The notes under the pieces are model-generated. The model worked only from the letters and a program-made list of their open reading frames with translations. It ran no database searches and was not told the DNA's origin. DNA of 64,000 bases, taken from Streptomyces capitiformicae. Its GTDB lineage: Bacteria > Actinomycetota > Actinomycetes > Streptomycetales > Streptomycetaceae. How positions within the stretch are numbered: the stretch's first letter is position 1; every line of letters begins with the position of its first letter. Location: assembly GCF_002214185.1 (NCBI RefSeq), contig NZ_CP022161.1, positions 6,641,486 to 6,705,485 of the forward strand, given 5' to 3'. Shown piece by piece: positions 27,623-35,841 of the stretch. A program made the position numbers and the translations under genes.

Positions 27623-28524
27623 CCTGCGAGTGGTTCGTCACCGGAGCGGACGGCATGCTGGGCCGGGAACTCGTCTCCCGCCTGAAGGCCCGCAAGGCGG
27701 ACACCGTCGCCGTCGGCCACCACCGGCTGGACATCACCGACGGCGACGCGGTGCGCGCGGCCCTGGACCAGTACCGGCCCGCGGTCGTGGCGAACTGCGC
27801 CGCGTGGACGGACGTGGACGCGGCGGAGTCCCACGAGGCGGAGGCGCTCGACGTGAACGGTCACGGCCCGGCCCATCTCGCCGAGGCCTGCCGTGTCCAC
27901 GGCACGATCCTGCTCCACATCTCCACCGACTACGTGTTCTCCGGTGACAGCGACAGGCCGTACTGGGAGACGGACACCCCGGCCCCGCGCACCGCGTACG
28001 GGCGGACCAAGCTCGTCGGGGAACGGGCTGTCCTGTCGGCTCTTCCCGAGACCGGCCACGTGGTCCGTACGGCTTGGCTGTACGGGGCGGGAGGCGGAAA
28101 CTTCGTCCAGGCCGTGATCAGGCTGGAAGCGGCCCAGGACGCCCTCTACGTCGTCGACGACCAGCGTGGGCAGCCCACGTGGACCGGGGACGTCGCCGAC
28201 CGGTTGATCCTGCTGGGGAACTGCGCGCGGGCGGATACCGCGCCGCCCGGCGTGTACCACGCGACCAACAGCGGTCAGGCGACCTGGAACCGCCTTGCGC
28301 GTGAGGTGCTCCGGTTGCTGGGCGCGGACCCGGCAAGGGTGCACCCCGTCTCCAGCGCCGCCCTGCCGCGTCCCGCGCCTCGCCCCGCGTACAGCGTTCT
28401 CGGTCACAGCCGCTGGTCGGATGCCGGGCTGCCGACGCTGCGCCACTGGTGCTATGCCCTGGTGGAGGCGTTCCCCGAGCTACGGGACGCCGAACGCAGA
28501 CGGTGGGCACGGCACGCCGCGTAG
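27619..28524 (+). CDS. rmlD: dTDP-4-dehydrorhamnose reductase
   Basis: It carries out the last step of dTDP-L-rhamnose synthesis. The 301 residues show FVTGADGMLGREL at the N-terminus, NCAAWTDVDAAES, STDYVFSGD and AYGRTKLVGER with the YxxxK motif. ATG 27619 overlaps the rmlB stop. Its final 73 bases overlap the end of rmlC on the opposite strand. Confidence 0.92.
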   Translation: MTCEWFVTGADGMLGRELVSRLKARKADTVAVGHHRLDITDGDAVRAALDQYRPAVVANCAAWTDVDAAESHEAEALDVNGHGPAHLAEACRVHGTILLHISTDYVFSGDSDRPYWETDTPAPRTAYGRTKLVGERAVLSALPETGHVVRTAWLYGAGGGNFVQAVIRLEAAQDALYVVDDQRGQPTWTGDVADRLILLGNCARADTAPPGVYHATNSGQATWNRLAREVLRLLGADPARVHPVSSAALPRPAPRPAYSVLGHSRWSDAGLPTLRHWCYALVEAFPELRDAERRRWARHAA

Positions 28525-29075
28525 GAGGGCAGCAGCCCACCGCGCTCGGCCTCGATGAGCGTGGGCGCGGCGGCGTCCTTGTCGGACAGCAGCGGGGGCC
28601 GGTCCACGGGCCAGTCGATGCCGAGCGACGCGTCCAGCGGATGGATGCCGTGCTCGCGCCGCGGCGCGTACCCCTCGGAGCAGAGGTAGACGACGGTGCT
28701 CTCGGCGGTGAGCGCCATGAAGGCGTGACCGAGGCCCTCGGAGAGGAAGACACAGCGGTGACTGTCGTCGTCGAGCCGTACCGCGTCCCACTGTCCGAAG
28801 GTGGGCGAGCCGGTGCGGATGTCGGCCACGACATCGAGGACGGCACCGCGGACGCACGTCACGTACTTGGCCTGGCCCGGTGGCACGTCGGCGTAGTGGA
28901 TGCCGCGTACGACACCGCGCCGCGACACGGAGCAGTTGGCCTGGGCGAGCCGGAGATCCGCACCGACGGCCTCGTGGAAGGCATCGCCGTCGAACCACTC
29001 GAAAAAGGAGCCCCGGTGGTCGGCGAAGACCTGGGGCTCGTGAACCCATGCTCCGTCGATGCTCAGCGGCCTCAT
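28452..29075 (-). CDS. rmlC: dTDP-4-dehydrorhamnose 3,5-epimerase
   Basis: It epimerises dTDP-4-keto-6-deoxyglucose at C3 and C5 before reduction by RmlD. The 207-residue cupin shows FADHRGSFFEWF, GVVRGIHYADVPPGQAKYV with the catalytic histidine, GLGHAFMAL and YLCSEGYAP. ATG 29075 gives the normal family start (MRPLSIDGAW); open reading continues far upstream but has no similarity. It is the only rml gene on the minus strand and diverges from the GH15 gene. Its ribosome site is weak. Confidence 0.92.
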   Translation of the reverse strand: MRPLSIDGAWVHEPQVFADHRGSFFEWFDGDAFHEAVGADLRLAQANCSVSRRGVVRGIHYADVPPGQAKYVTCVRGAVLDVVADIRTGSPTFGQWDAVRLDDDSHRCVFLSEGLGHAFMALTAESTVVYLCSEGYAPRREHGIHPLDASLGIDWPVDRPPLLSDKDAAAPTLIEAERGGLLPSYAACRAHRLRSASRSSGNASTRA

Positions 29076-29079
29076 GTAC

Positions 29080-29099
29080 CCAGGATCGCCGTATCCTGG
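29080..29099. promoter_or_regulatory. Inverted repeat between rmlC and GH15 genes
   Basis: CCAGGAT and ATCCTGG form 7-base arms around a 6-base centre. The repeat lies right at the start of rmlC and 37 bases before the GH15 start. It could be an operator for the divergent pair or a hairpin that masks the weak rmlC ribosome site. Confidence 0.4.
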
Positions 29100-29135
29100 A
29101 AGAGCGGCAAAGCGTACAACGGCGTAATTCCGATC

Positions 29136-31004
29136 ATGAGTACACCCATTGAGGATTACGCCCTCATCAGTGACCTCGAAACCGCCGCCATGGTCGGCAG
29201 GAACGGGTCCATCGACTGGTTGTGCCTGCCCCGATTCGATTCGCCCGCCTGTCTGGCCGCTCTGCTGGGCACGGAGGACAACGGATTCTGGCGGGTCTCT
29301 CCCGTCGCCCGCGGTCCCTGTACGCGCCGGGCGTACCGCCCGGACACGCTGGTACTGGAATCGCGGTGGGACTCCGTAACCGGGTCGGTGCGGGTCACGG
29401 ATTTCATGCCGCCCCGTGCTCAGCTGCCGTGCATCGTCCGCGTGGTCGAAGGACTCTCTGGTTCCGTGACCATGCGCAGTGAACTGCGGCTGCGCTTCCA
29501 CCAGGGCCGCGTCGTGCCGTGGATCCGAGTCACCGACCGCTGCACCGTCGCCATCGCCGGGCCGGACGCCGTCTGGCTGAACGCCGACGCTCCGGTGCGA
29601 GCACTCGACAGTCAAGACGGTGCGGACCCCGCGGTCCGCGACTCGACGGTCCTCGACTTCACCGTCCCGGCCGGCCGACGGCTGGCCCTGACCCTGGTGT
29701 GGTCGCCGTCGCATCTGCCTGAGCTGCCCGCACCGCTGTGCGTCCCGGCGGAGACGGCTCTGAAGCAGACCGGCGACTTCTGGCGGCGCTGGGCCGGCCA
29801 GTGCCGCTATGAGGGGCCATGGCGGGATGCCGTGGTGCGCTCCCTGATCACGCTGAAGGCGCTCACCTACGCACCCACAGGAGGCATCGTCGCGGCGCCG
29901 ACGACCTCGCTCCCCGGATGCATCGGCGGCGAACGCAACTGGGACCACCGGTTCTGCTGGCTGCGCGATTCCACCCTGACCCTGTCCTGCCTGCTGCGCA
30001 GCGGCTACCGGGACGAGGCGACGGCATGGCTGGACTGGCTGGTGCGGGCCATCGCGGGAGACCCCGCCGATCTGCAGACCGTGTACGGCGTCGGAGGCCA
30101 GCGGCTCCTGCCGGAGACCGAGGCGCCATGGCTCACCGGCTACGAGGGGTCGCGGCCGGTCCGGTTCGGGAACTCCGCGGTGAGCCAGTTCCAGCTGGAC
30201 GTGTACGGCGAAGTCCTGGACACGCTCCACCTGTCGCTGCGGGCGGGCATCCGCATGCCGGCGCACGTGTGGAGTCTGGTGGAGGCGATGATGGGCCACC
30301 TCCACCGGCACTGGCGTGAGCCGGATCAGGGGCTGTGGCAGGTCCGCGGGCCGCAGCGCCAGTTCGTGCATTCCAAGGTGATGGCGTGGGTGGCCGCCGA
30401 CCGCGCCCTGCGGATGGGGGTGCTGCTCGGCAGGAACGGGTCATCGGGCGAGTGGCGGGCCATGCGGGACGAGGTGCACCGGCAGGTGTGCCGGGAAGGG
30501 TGGGACGTGGAGCAGCGGTCCTTCGTGCAGTCCTACGGCTCGTCGGCCCTTGACGCCGCGGCGCTGCTGATTCCCCGGCTCGGCTTCCTGCCGGCCTGGG
30601 ACGAAAGAGTGCGCGGTACCGTCCGCGCGATGCGGGAGCTGGACCATGGCGGGTTTGTGCGGCGGTACGCGCCCGACAATCAAGGAGCGCACAACAGCCA
30701 GGGCGGGCACAGCGTGGACGGCATGCATGGTACTGAAGGCGCGTTCGTGGCGTGCTCCCTGTGGTACGCCGACGCCCTCGCCGCGACCGGCCATGTGGAA
30801 CGGGCCCGGAAGGCCTTTGAAAGAGTTCTCGCCATCCGTAACGACGTCGGTCTGCTCTCGGAGCAGTGGGATCCGGACGCAGGCCGTCAACTGGGCAACG
30901 CGCCGCAGGCGTTCAGCCACATAGCTCTGGTGGAGACGGCGTTCGCCCTGTCATCGGCACCATCCCGGAGTCCCCGTGGTCCGCAGGCGTCGGGTCGGCG
31001 TTGA
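29136..31004 (+). CDS. Glycoside hydrolase family 15 protein (glucoamylase/trehalase-like)
   Basis: This is a 622-residue cytoplasmic glucan- or trehalose-hydrolysing enzyme. It begins IEDYALISDLETAAMVGRNGSIDWLCLPRFDSPA, the typical start of actinobacterial GH15 enzymes. The alpha/alpha barrel follows, with LPGCIGGERNWDHRFCWLRD (near 265), GYEGSRPVRFGN and SEQWDPDAGRQLGNAPQAFSH near the C-terminus. No signal peptide is seen. It could recycle glucan or trehalose as a glucose source for the nucleotide sugars, or be a passenger. It ends 9 bases from the convergent fusion gene. Confidence 0.9.
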   Translation: MSTPIEDYALISDLETAAMVGRNGSIDWLCLPRFDSPACLAALLGTEDNGFWRVSPVARGPCTRRAYRPDTLVLESRWDSVTGSVRVTDFMPPRAQLPCIVRVVEGLSGSVTMRSELRLRFHQGRVVPWIRVTDRCTVAIAGPDAVWLNADAPVRALDSQDGADPAVRDSTVLDFTVPAGRRLALTLVWSPSHLPELPAPLCVPAETALKQTGDFWRRWAGQCRYEGPWRDAVVRSLITLKALTYAPTGGIVAAPTTSLPGCIGGERNWDHRFCWLRDSTLTLSCLLRSGYRDEATAWLDWLVRAIAGDPADLQTVYGVGGQRLLPETEAPWLTGYEGSRPVRFGNSAVSQFQLDVYGEVLDTLHLSLRAGIRMPAHVWSLVEAMMGHLHRHWREPDQGLWQVRGPQRQFVHSKVMAWVAADRALRMGVLLGRNGSSGEWRAMRDEVHRQVCREGWDVEQRSFVQSYGSSALDAAALLIPRLGFLPAWDERVRGTVRAMRELDHGGFVRRYAPDNQGAHNSQGGHSVDGMHGTEGAFVACSLWYADALAATGHVERARKAFERVLAIRNDVGLLSEQWDPDAGRQLGNAPQAFSHIALVETAFALSSAPSRSPRGPQASGRR

Positions 31005-31012
31005 TCCGGGTC

Positions 31013-34000
31013 TCAGCTCCTGTGCCGCAGGGCGAAGCGTTCCGAGAGCGCGGTCAACGTCTCGTTGAGCCGGTCGATGTCCTCGTCGGAGTTGAGCGCC
31101 GTGATCTGAATGCGGAAGCCGACACGGTCATGGGGGACGAGAGGGTAGGCCGCGAGCGTCACATAGATGCCGTGGTCCCACAGGAATCGGGCGACCGCTC
31201 CCAGCTCCGACGCGTTGACGAGGGGGATCTCGATGATCGGCAGCCCATGGACACTCGGCGTGTCCAGGCCGAGGCCATGGACGTGATCGAGCACCCGTAC
31301 GGTCTTGCGGTGCAGATCGGCGCGGATCGCGTCCCCACGGCGGTCGTTGACCTCCAGACCGGCGAGCGTCGTGGCGAGGGAGGCAGTCGGCGAGGGGCCG
31401 GAGTACAGATAGGGGGCCGCGGCGATCTTCAGGTGGTTCTTGAGCCAGGAGGGCAGTGCGATGAAGGCCAGCATCGAGGAGTACGCCCTGGAGAAGCCGC
31501 CGACGAGCACGATGCCGTCGTAGGTCTCGCCCATGTGCCGGACCACGCCGTTGCCGCGGGATCCGTACGGGCACAGCTCGTCCGCCCTCCGCTCGCCGAT
31601 GACGCCGAAACCGTGCGTGTCGTCTATGTACAGCGTCGCGTCCCGGTCCCGGCAGACGCCGACCAGTTCGGGCAGGTCGGGGATGTTCCCGCTCATGTTG
31701 TCGACGCCGTCCAGGCAGACGAGCCGGGACTTGCCGGACGGTACGGCGCGCAGCATATCGTCGAGCTGATCGGGCCGGTCGGCGTGGAAACGCTGCAACG
31801 TCGCGCCGTTGGCCTGGGCCGTCACGCATCCGTCATGCACGGTCCGGTGCGCCGTGGCCTCGACGAAAACGTATCCCTGGCCGGTGAGAACGGGGATCAC
31901 CGAGGCGTGGATCAAGGTGGCGGTCGGCAGGAGCAGCGTGTCCGGCGCTCCGAGCAGCCCCGTGAGCTGCTCCTCGATCTCGGGGTAGAGCCGTGGGCTG
32001 CCGAGCAGCCGGGACCAGCTGGGGTGTGTTCCCCAGCGCCGGACGGTGGGCTCGATCGCGCCGATGATCTCGGGGCCCCAGTCGAAGCCCAGGTAGTTGC
32101 AGGAGGCGAAGTCGATCAGCCAGTGATCTCCGCTGCGGATGTGGCGGCCGTGCACTTCGTCCAGGACCGCGTCGCTCATGGGACTCGTCTGCCGCAGGTG
32201 CTCGAGGTCGCCCCAGCGTGGATCACGCCGTGTCCGTAGGGGTTCGGCGGAGGTGGGTTCGCGCGTGGTTGTGCGCTCCTGGTGCTCCTGGTGCTCCTGG
32301 TGCTCCTGGTGCTCCTGGTGCTCCTTGTCCGCGGCCGTCTCGTCGTCTGTGTCCGGCTCGCCTCTGCCGGACCGGGCTCGGCCCGGTGCCGCGCTCGGCC
32401 ACATGCCGATGGGCCCCCGTGCCGCCGTGCCGCCGTCCCGCGGCGGTGGCTGGTCTCCGTTGCGCTGTCGCAGGACGACCTCGCTCTGCTCCACCGTCAT
32501 CGGCCGTGCGAACAGATATCCCTGCCCGAACCGGCAGCCGATACCGGCCAGCAGCTCGCGCTGGGCCGGCTCCTCGATTCCCTCGGCGATCACCTGAAGG
32601 CCGAGCGTGTCGGCGAGGTGGACGATTCCCTCGACGAGCGCGACCTGTCGGGGGTCCCGCGTGATGTCGTCGATGAACGTCTTGTCGATCTTCAGTACGT
32701 CGATGGGGAATTCCCGGAGATGGCGCAGCGAGGAGAGTCCGGTGCCGAAGTCGTCGACGGCGATGCGTACGCCGAGATTCTTCAGTGCCCGTATGAGCGC
32801 GTCGAACTGGTCGTCCCGCTGCATGAGCACCGACTCGGTGAGCTCCAGCTGCAGCGAGCCCGGAGCCAGGCCCGGGGTGTCGAGCGCCTTGCCCACCTCG
32901 TCGAGAAAGCCCGCGTCCCGGAACTGGCGGCCGGACACGTTGACGCTGAGGTACAGCGGTGCCGACCGCTGGCTCTGGTGCTGCAGGCGGGCGATGTCGG
33001 ACGCGGCGTTCTGCAGGACCCAGGCGCCCAGCAGCGTGATGTGTCCGGTCTCCTCGGCGAGGGAGATGAACTGCTGCGGGGGGACCAGACCGCGTCGGGT
33101 GTGCGCCCAGCGGGCCAGTGCCTCAAAACCGACGACCTCGCCCACGGTGATGTCCACGACCGGCTGGTATCGCAGGGCGAACTCCTCCTCGGCGATGGCG
33201 TGGTCCAGGTGCGCCTGCAGGTCGTGCCGCTCCACCATGCGGACATGGAACTGGTGCTGGAAGTGGCGCCACTGGCGCTTCCCGGCGGCCTTGGCCGCGT
33301 ACAGGGCGAGATCGGCGTGGGCCAGCAGCTCCTCGGCGTCCGCGCTGTCCATCGCCGTGGCCACGCCCACGCTGGCGGAGACGCTCACCGAATCGTCGGA
33401 CAGCTGGAAGGGCCGATTGAGGGTCTGTATCACCTGGGCGGCCAGCAACTCGGCATCGAGAGGCTTCTTCGCGTCCTCCATCAGCACCGCGAACTCGTCA
33501 CCGCCCAGTCGCGCCGCGGTATCGGTGCGGCGCAGCGTCTCCGACAGGCGCTCTCCCACGGCGCCGAGGAGCCGGTCGCCGACCGAGTGGCCCAGGGTAT
33601 CGTTGACGATCTTGAAGTCGTCCAGGTCGATGAAGAGCAGACAGGTGAGAGTCGACTCCCGGCGGCCGCGCAGCATCGCGCGCTCGGTCCGTTCCAGCAG
33701 CAGCGTCCGGTTGGGCAGGCCGGTCAGCGCATCGTGAAAGGCCCGCTGAGTGAGCTCGTGCTCCAGTTGCCGCTGTTCGGTCACGTCCCGCAGGGTGATG
33801 ACAAGTCCGTTGACAGTCTTGTCGTGCCGCAGGTCGCGGCACCGCACCTCGACTTCGATGCGACCGCGGTCCCGTAGAACCCACCAGTGGTCGTGGGCCT
33901 CCTGCCGCCCGTTCTTCCGCATGGCCGCCAGCATCCGGGTCGCCCGGTAGCGATCCCGGGGATCCACCAGTTCCTGCAGCGCCCTACCGATCAGCTGGGC

Positions 34001-35671
34001 GCTGCCGAACACGGCTTCCGCGGAGGGACTGGCGTATCGGACGGTGGTGTCGTCGTCGACGATGAGGATGACGTCCGAGGCGTTGCGCACCAGTGTGCGG
34101 AAGTACGCCTCGCTCTCCTTCCGGGTGATCTCCTGCCGGAGCCCGATGCGTTCCGTCGCCAGCCCCGCGTGTGAGGCCAGGATCTCCAATGAGCCGCGCA
34201 TCTCGGTGAGTTGCCGCTCGGGCCCCGCCGCCAGCAGCGCGCCCGGAAGCTCGCAGCCGGCCGGACGGTCGGGCTGGGTCATAGGGCATACCAGGGCAGT
34301 CGGCAGATCTCCGAGTTCGGTGGCCATGCGCGGCCCGAGCACCGTGACGGGGACCATGAGCGTGTGGTGGGGGGCGGCGCCGGCCGCCCCCGCCTCGGGG
34401 GCTCCACCGGTGTCCGTGACGGGCCCGTCGCCGGGTCCGTCACGGGACCGGGCCTGAAGCGCGTACAGGTCCTGGGCATGCTTGGCCGACAGCAGCATGG
34501 ACCCGTGCCGGACTTTCGGACCGAACAGTGCGGTCACCGCCGTATGGCAGGCCTGCGCGATCTCCTGCGGTCTTTCCGCCGCCACCAGTGAAGCGGTCGC
34601 CATGTGCAGCGCCAGTTCACGCGCCACGGCCTTACGGTGGGCCACGATCATGCCCGCGAGACGGAAGATCACCAACAGGAACAGGGCACTGGAGAAGACG
34701 GCGAACACCGTCGTATCGGGGGCGGTGCCCAGCTGCCCCTCGTAGAGCAGGATCCCGGGCGCGATCAGGGTGGCGGCAGCGAGCAGCACGAGCCGTGGCC
34801 ACGGCGGGCGCCGGGATTGCGGCTGGGACACGGACGCGGTGAGCGCCGCCATGGAGGGGTGCAGCGCCGCCAGCCCCCAGGCCGTGCAGCAGACGATGCG
34901 GCCGGAGTCCAGCAGCGTGTCGGCCTGCCATGCCCCGTTGAGCTGGACGATCCCGTAAGCGATGTCGAAACCGAGCAGCGTGACGGTGGCGAGGACGAGC
35001 AGCTGTACGGCGCGGTTGCCGCCGGAGACGGGGGTGTGGGCGAGCAGCCGGGCCAGCATCGCCAGCACCAGCACGTCGCCGAGCGGGTAGGCGATGCTGA
35101 TCGCGCGCTGCTGCCAGGTCAGGCCCTCCAGCCGCGCGAGGGGCTGCACCAGATAGACCCAGACCGGCAGGGTGAGTCCGGCGGTGATGATCAGCGTGTC
35201 CAGCAGGCTGGGCAGGTCACGGTCCACCCAGCGGTACCGGACAAGACCGAACAGCCCCGCCGCCATGAGCGGGTACGCGGCGAGGCAGAACGCGTCCGCG
35301 GGAGAGAGGAACGGATGGGATACGTGGAAATACCCCGCGCGCGCGTTGTAGTGGGTACCGCCCGCGGCTAAGGCCGACAGGCCGGTGGCCAGTACCCACC
35401 AGGGCCAGCGGTGCGCGGGCCGGTGCATGTGCGCTCCGGTGAGGATGGCGGCGGCACCACCCAGCCCGATCGCGGCCGAGAGCGGCGCGCGTGTTTCCGG
35501 GGCGGTGATGTACAGGCTGGTGGCGGCCCCGACCAACGCGAGGTACACGGCCATCAGCCGGTGGGCCAGCAGCAACGCCAAGCGCCTCCCTGCGTTGTAG
35601 AACACCAGGTCGCGAACACGCGGCGCCGTGCGCCTTTCTCGATCGTAGGCATGACAGGCGCCGGGCTGCAT
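31013..35671 (-). CDS. Membrane PAS-GGDEF-EAL protein fused to alpha-oxoamine-synthase-like domain
   Basis: This is one uninterrupted 1552-codon frame. Membrane helices occupy about 30-345, a GAF-like linker 350-505, and PAS 515-635. GGDEF lies at 640-800 (motif 723-727, inhibitory RxxD at 714-717). EAL lies at 820-1065 (motif 850-852, with NVSGRQF, ELTES, DDFGTG, KIDKTF and AEGIEE intact). A low-complexity linker spans 1070-1150. A PLP-fold domain like BioF/KBL/CqsA spans about 1155-1552. It shows CNYLGFDWG, YIDDTHGFGVIGE and a BioF-like C-terminus. At the expected PLP lysine the motif reads GGFSRAYSS, with Arg1395. No convincing ribosome site supports a separate start for the last domain. 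The start at ATG 35671 is uncertain; the true one may be up to 40 codons later. Confidence 0.88.
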   Translation of the reverse strand: MQPGACHAYDRERRTAPRVRDLVFYNAGRRLALLLAHRLMAVYLALVGAATSLYITAPETRAPLSAAIGLGGAAAILTGAHMHRPAHRWPWWVLATGLSALAAGGTHYNARAGYFHVSHPFLSPADAFCLAAYPLMAAGLFGLVRYRWVDRDLPSLLDTLIITAGLTLPVWVYLVQPLARLEGLTWQQRAISIAYPLGDVLVLAMLARLLAHTPVSGGNRAVQLLVLATVTLLGFDIAYGIVQLNGAWQADTLLDSGRIVCCTAWGLAALHPSMAALTASVSQPQSRRPPWPRLVLLAAATLIAPGILLYEGQLGTAPDTTVFAVFSSALFLLVIFRLAGMIVAHRKAVARELALHMATASLVAAERPQEIAQACHTAVTALFGPKVRHGSMLLSAKHAQDLYALQARSRDGPGDGPVTDTGGAPEAGAAGAAPHHTLMVPVTVLGPRMATELGDLPTALVCPMTQPDRPAGCELPGALLAAGPERQLTEMRGSLEILASHAGLATERIGLRQEITRKESEAYFRTLVRNASDVILIVDDDTTVRYASPSAEAVFGSAQLIGRALQELVDPRDRYRATRMLAAMRKNGRQEAHDHWWVLRDRGRIEVEVRCRDLRHDKTVNGLVITLRDVTEQRQLEHELTQRAFHDALTGLPNRTLLLERTERAMLRGRRESTLTCLLFIDLDDFKIVNDTLGHSVGDRLLGAVGERLSETLRRTDTAARLGGDEFAVLMEDAKKPLDAELLAAQVIQTLNRPFQLSDDSVSVSASVGVATAMDSADAEELLAHADLALYAAKAAGKRQWRHFQHQFHVRMVERHDLQAHLDHAIAEEEFALRYQPVVDITVGEVVGFEALARWAHTRRGLVPPQQFISLAEETGHITLLGAWVLQNAASDIARLQHQSQRSAPLYLSVNVSGRQFRDAGFLDEVGKALDTPGLAPGSLQLELTESVLMQRDDQFDALIRALKNLGVRIAVDDFGTGLSSLRHLREFPIDVLKIDKTFIDDITRDPRQVALVEGIVHLADTLGLQVIAEGIEEPAQRELLAGIGCRFGQGYLFARPMTVEQSEVVLRQRNGDQPPPRDGGTAARGPIGMWPSAAPGRARSGRGEPDTDDETAADKEHQEHQEHQEHQEHQERTTTREPTSAEPLRTRRDPRWGDLEHLRQTSPMSDAVLDEVHGRHIRSGDHWLIDFASCNYLGFDWGPEIIGAIEPTVRRWGTHPSWSRLLGSPRLYPEIEEQLTGLLGAPDTLLLPTATLIHASVIPVLTGQGYVFVEATAHRTVHDGCVTAQANGATLQRFHADRPDQLDDMLRAVPSGKSRLVCLDGVDNMSGNIPDLPELVGVCRDRDATLYIDDTHGFGVIGERRADELCPYGSRGNGVVRHMGETYDGIVLVGGFSRAYSSMLAFIALPSWLKNHLKIAAAPYLYSGPSPTASLATTLAGLEVNDRRGDAIRADLHRKTVRVLDHVHGLGLDTPSVHGLPIIEIPLVNASELGAVARFLWDHGIYVTLAAYPLVPHDRVGFRIQITALNSDEDIDRLNETLTALSERFALRHRS
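32276..32325. repeat. 9-base tandem repeat encoding His-Gln-Glu in the fusion linker
   Basis: The plus-strand unit CTCCTGGTG occurs five times in perfect tandem, plus 5 bases. On the minus strand it encodes EHQ repeated in the linker between the EAL and oxoamine-synthase-like domains. Because the unit is a multiple of three, copy-number change would alter linker length without breaking the frame. Confidence 0.95.
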
Positions 35672-35841
35672 CTCGTCACCGCGGTGGCGACGACCCCGGT
35701 CGGCGGAGCAGATGCCGAGGGGCCCAGGAGACCGCTGAAGATCTTGCTCCGGCCGCCCGACTCACCCCGGATTGCCGGTAAATGTCAATCGCCATCAACC
35801 AGGGCAAGCCAGGCGCATTTTCAAGATCTTCAGGACGCTAG

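Noticed and set aside
29108..29136. GCGTACAACGGCGTAATTCC before the GH15 gene as a sixth copy of the shared operator
   Set aside because: Only scattered matches, wrong spacing within the core and no TTGAC box at the right distance.
28449..30371. Very long open frames antisense to the GH15 gene and upstream of rmlC
   Set aside because: They are GC-rich shadow frames without family motifs; rmlC similarity begins only at 29075.
32177..32404. Separate start codons (ATG at 32179 or 32404, minus strand) for an independent oxoamine synthase gene
   Set aside because: The ATG at 32179 has no ribosome site and would cut conserved N-terminal residues; the one at 32404 has only a distant GGGGG. The frame is open throughout, so a fusion is the simpler reading.
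35771..35790. GCCGGTAAATGTCAATC upstream of the fusion gene as a half operator
   Set aside because: It matches GTAAATGT only; the left arm and promoter boxes are absent. Two AAGATCTT palindromes nearby (35738 and 35823) are also too short to claim.
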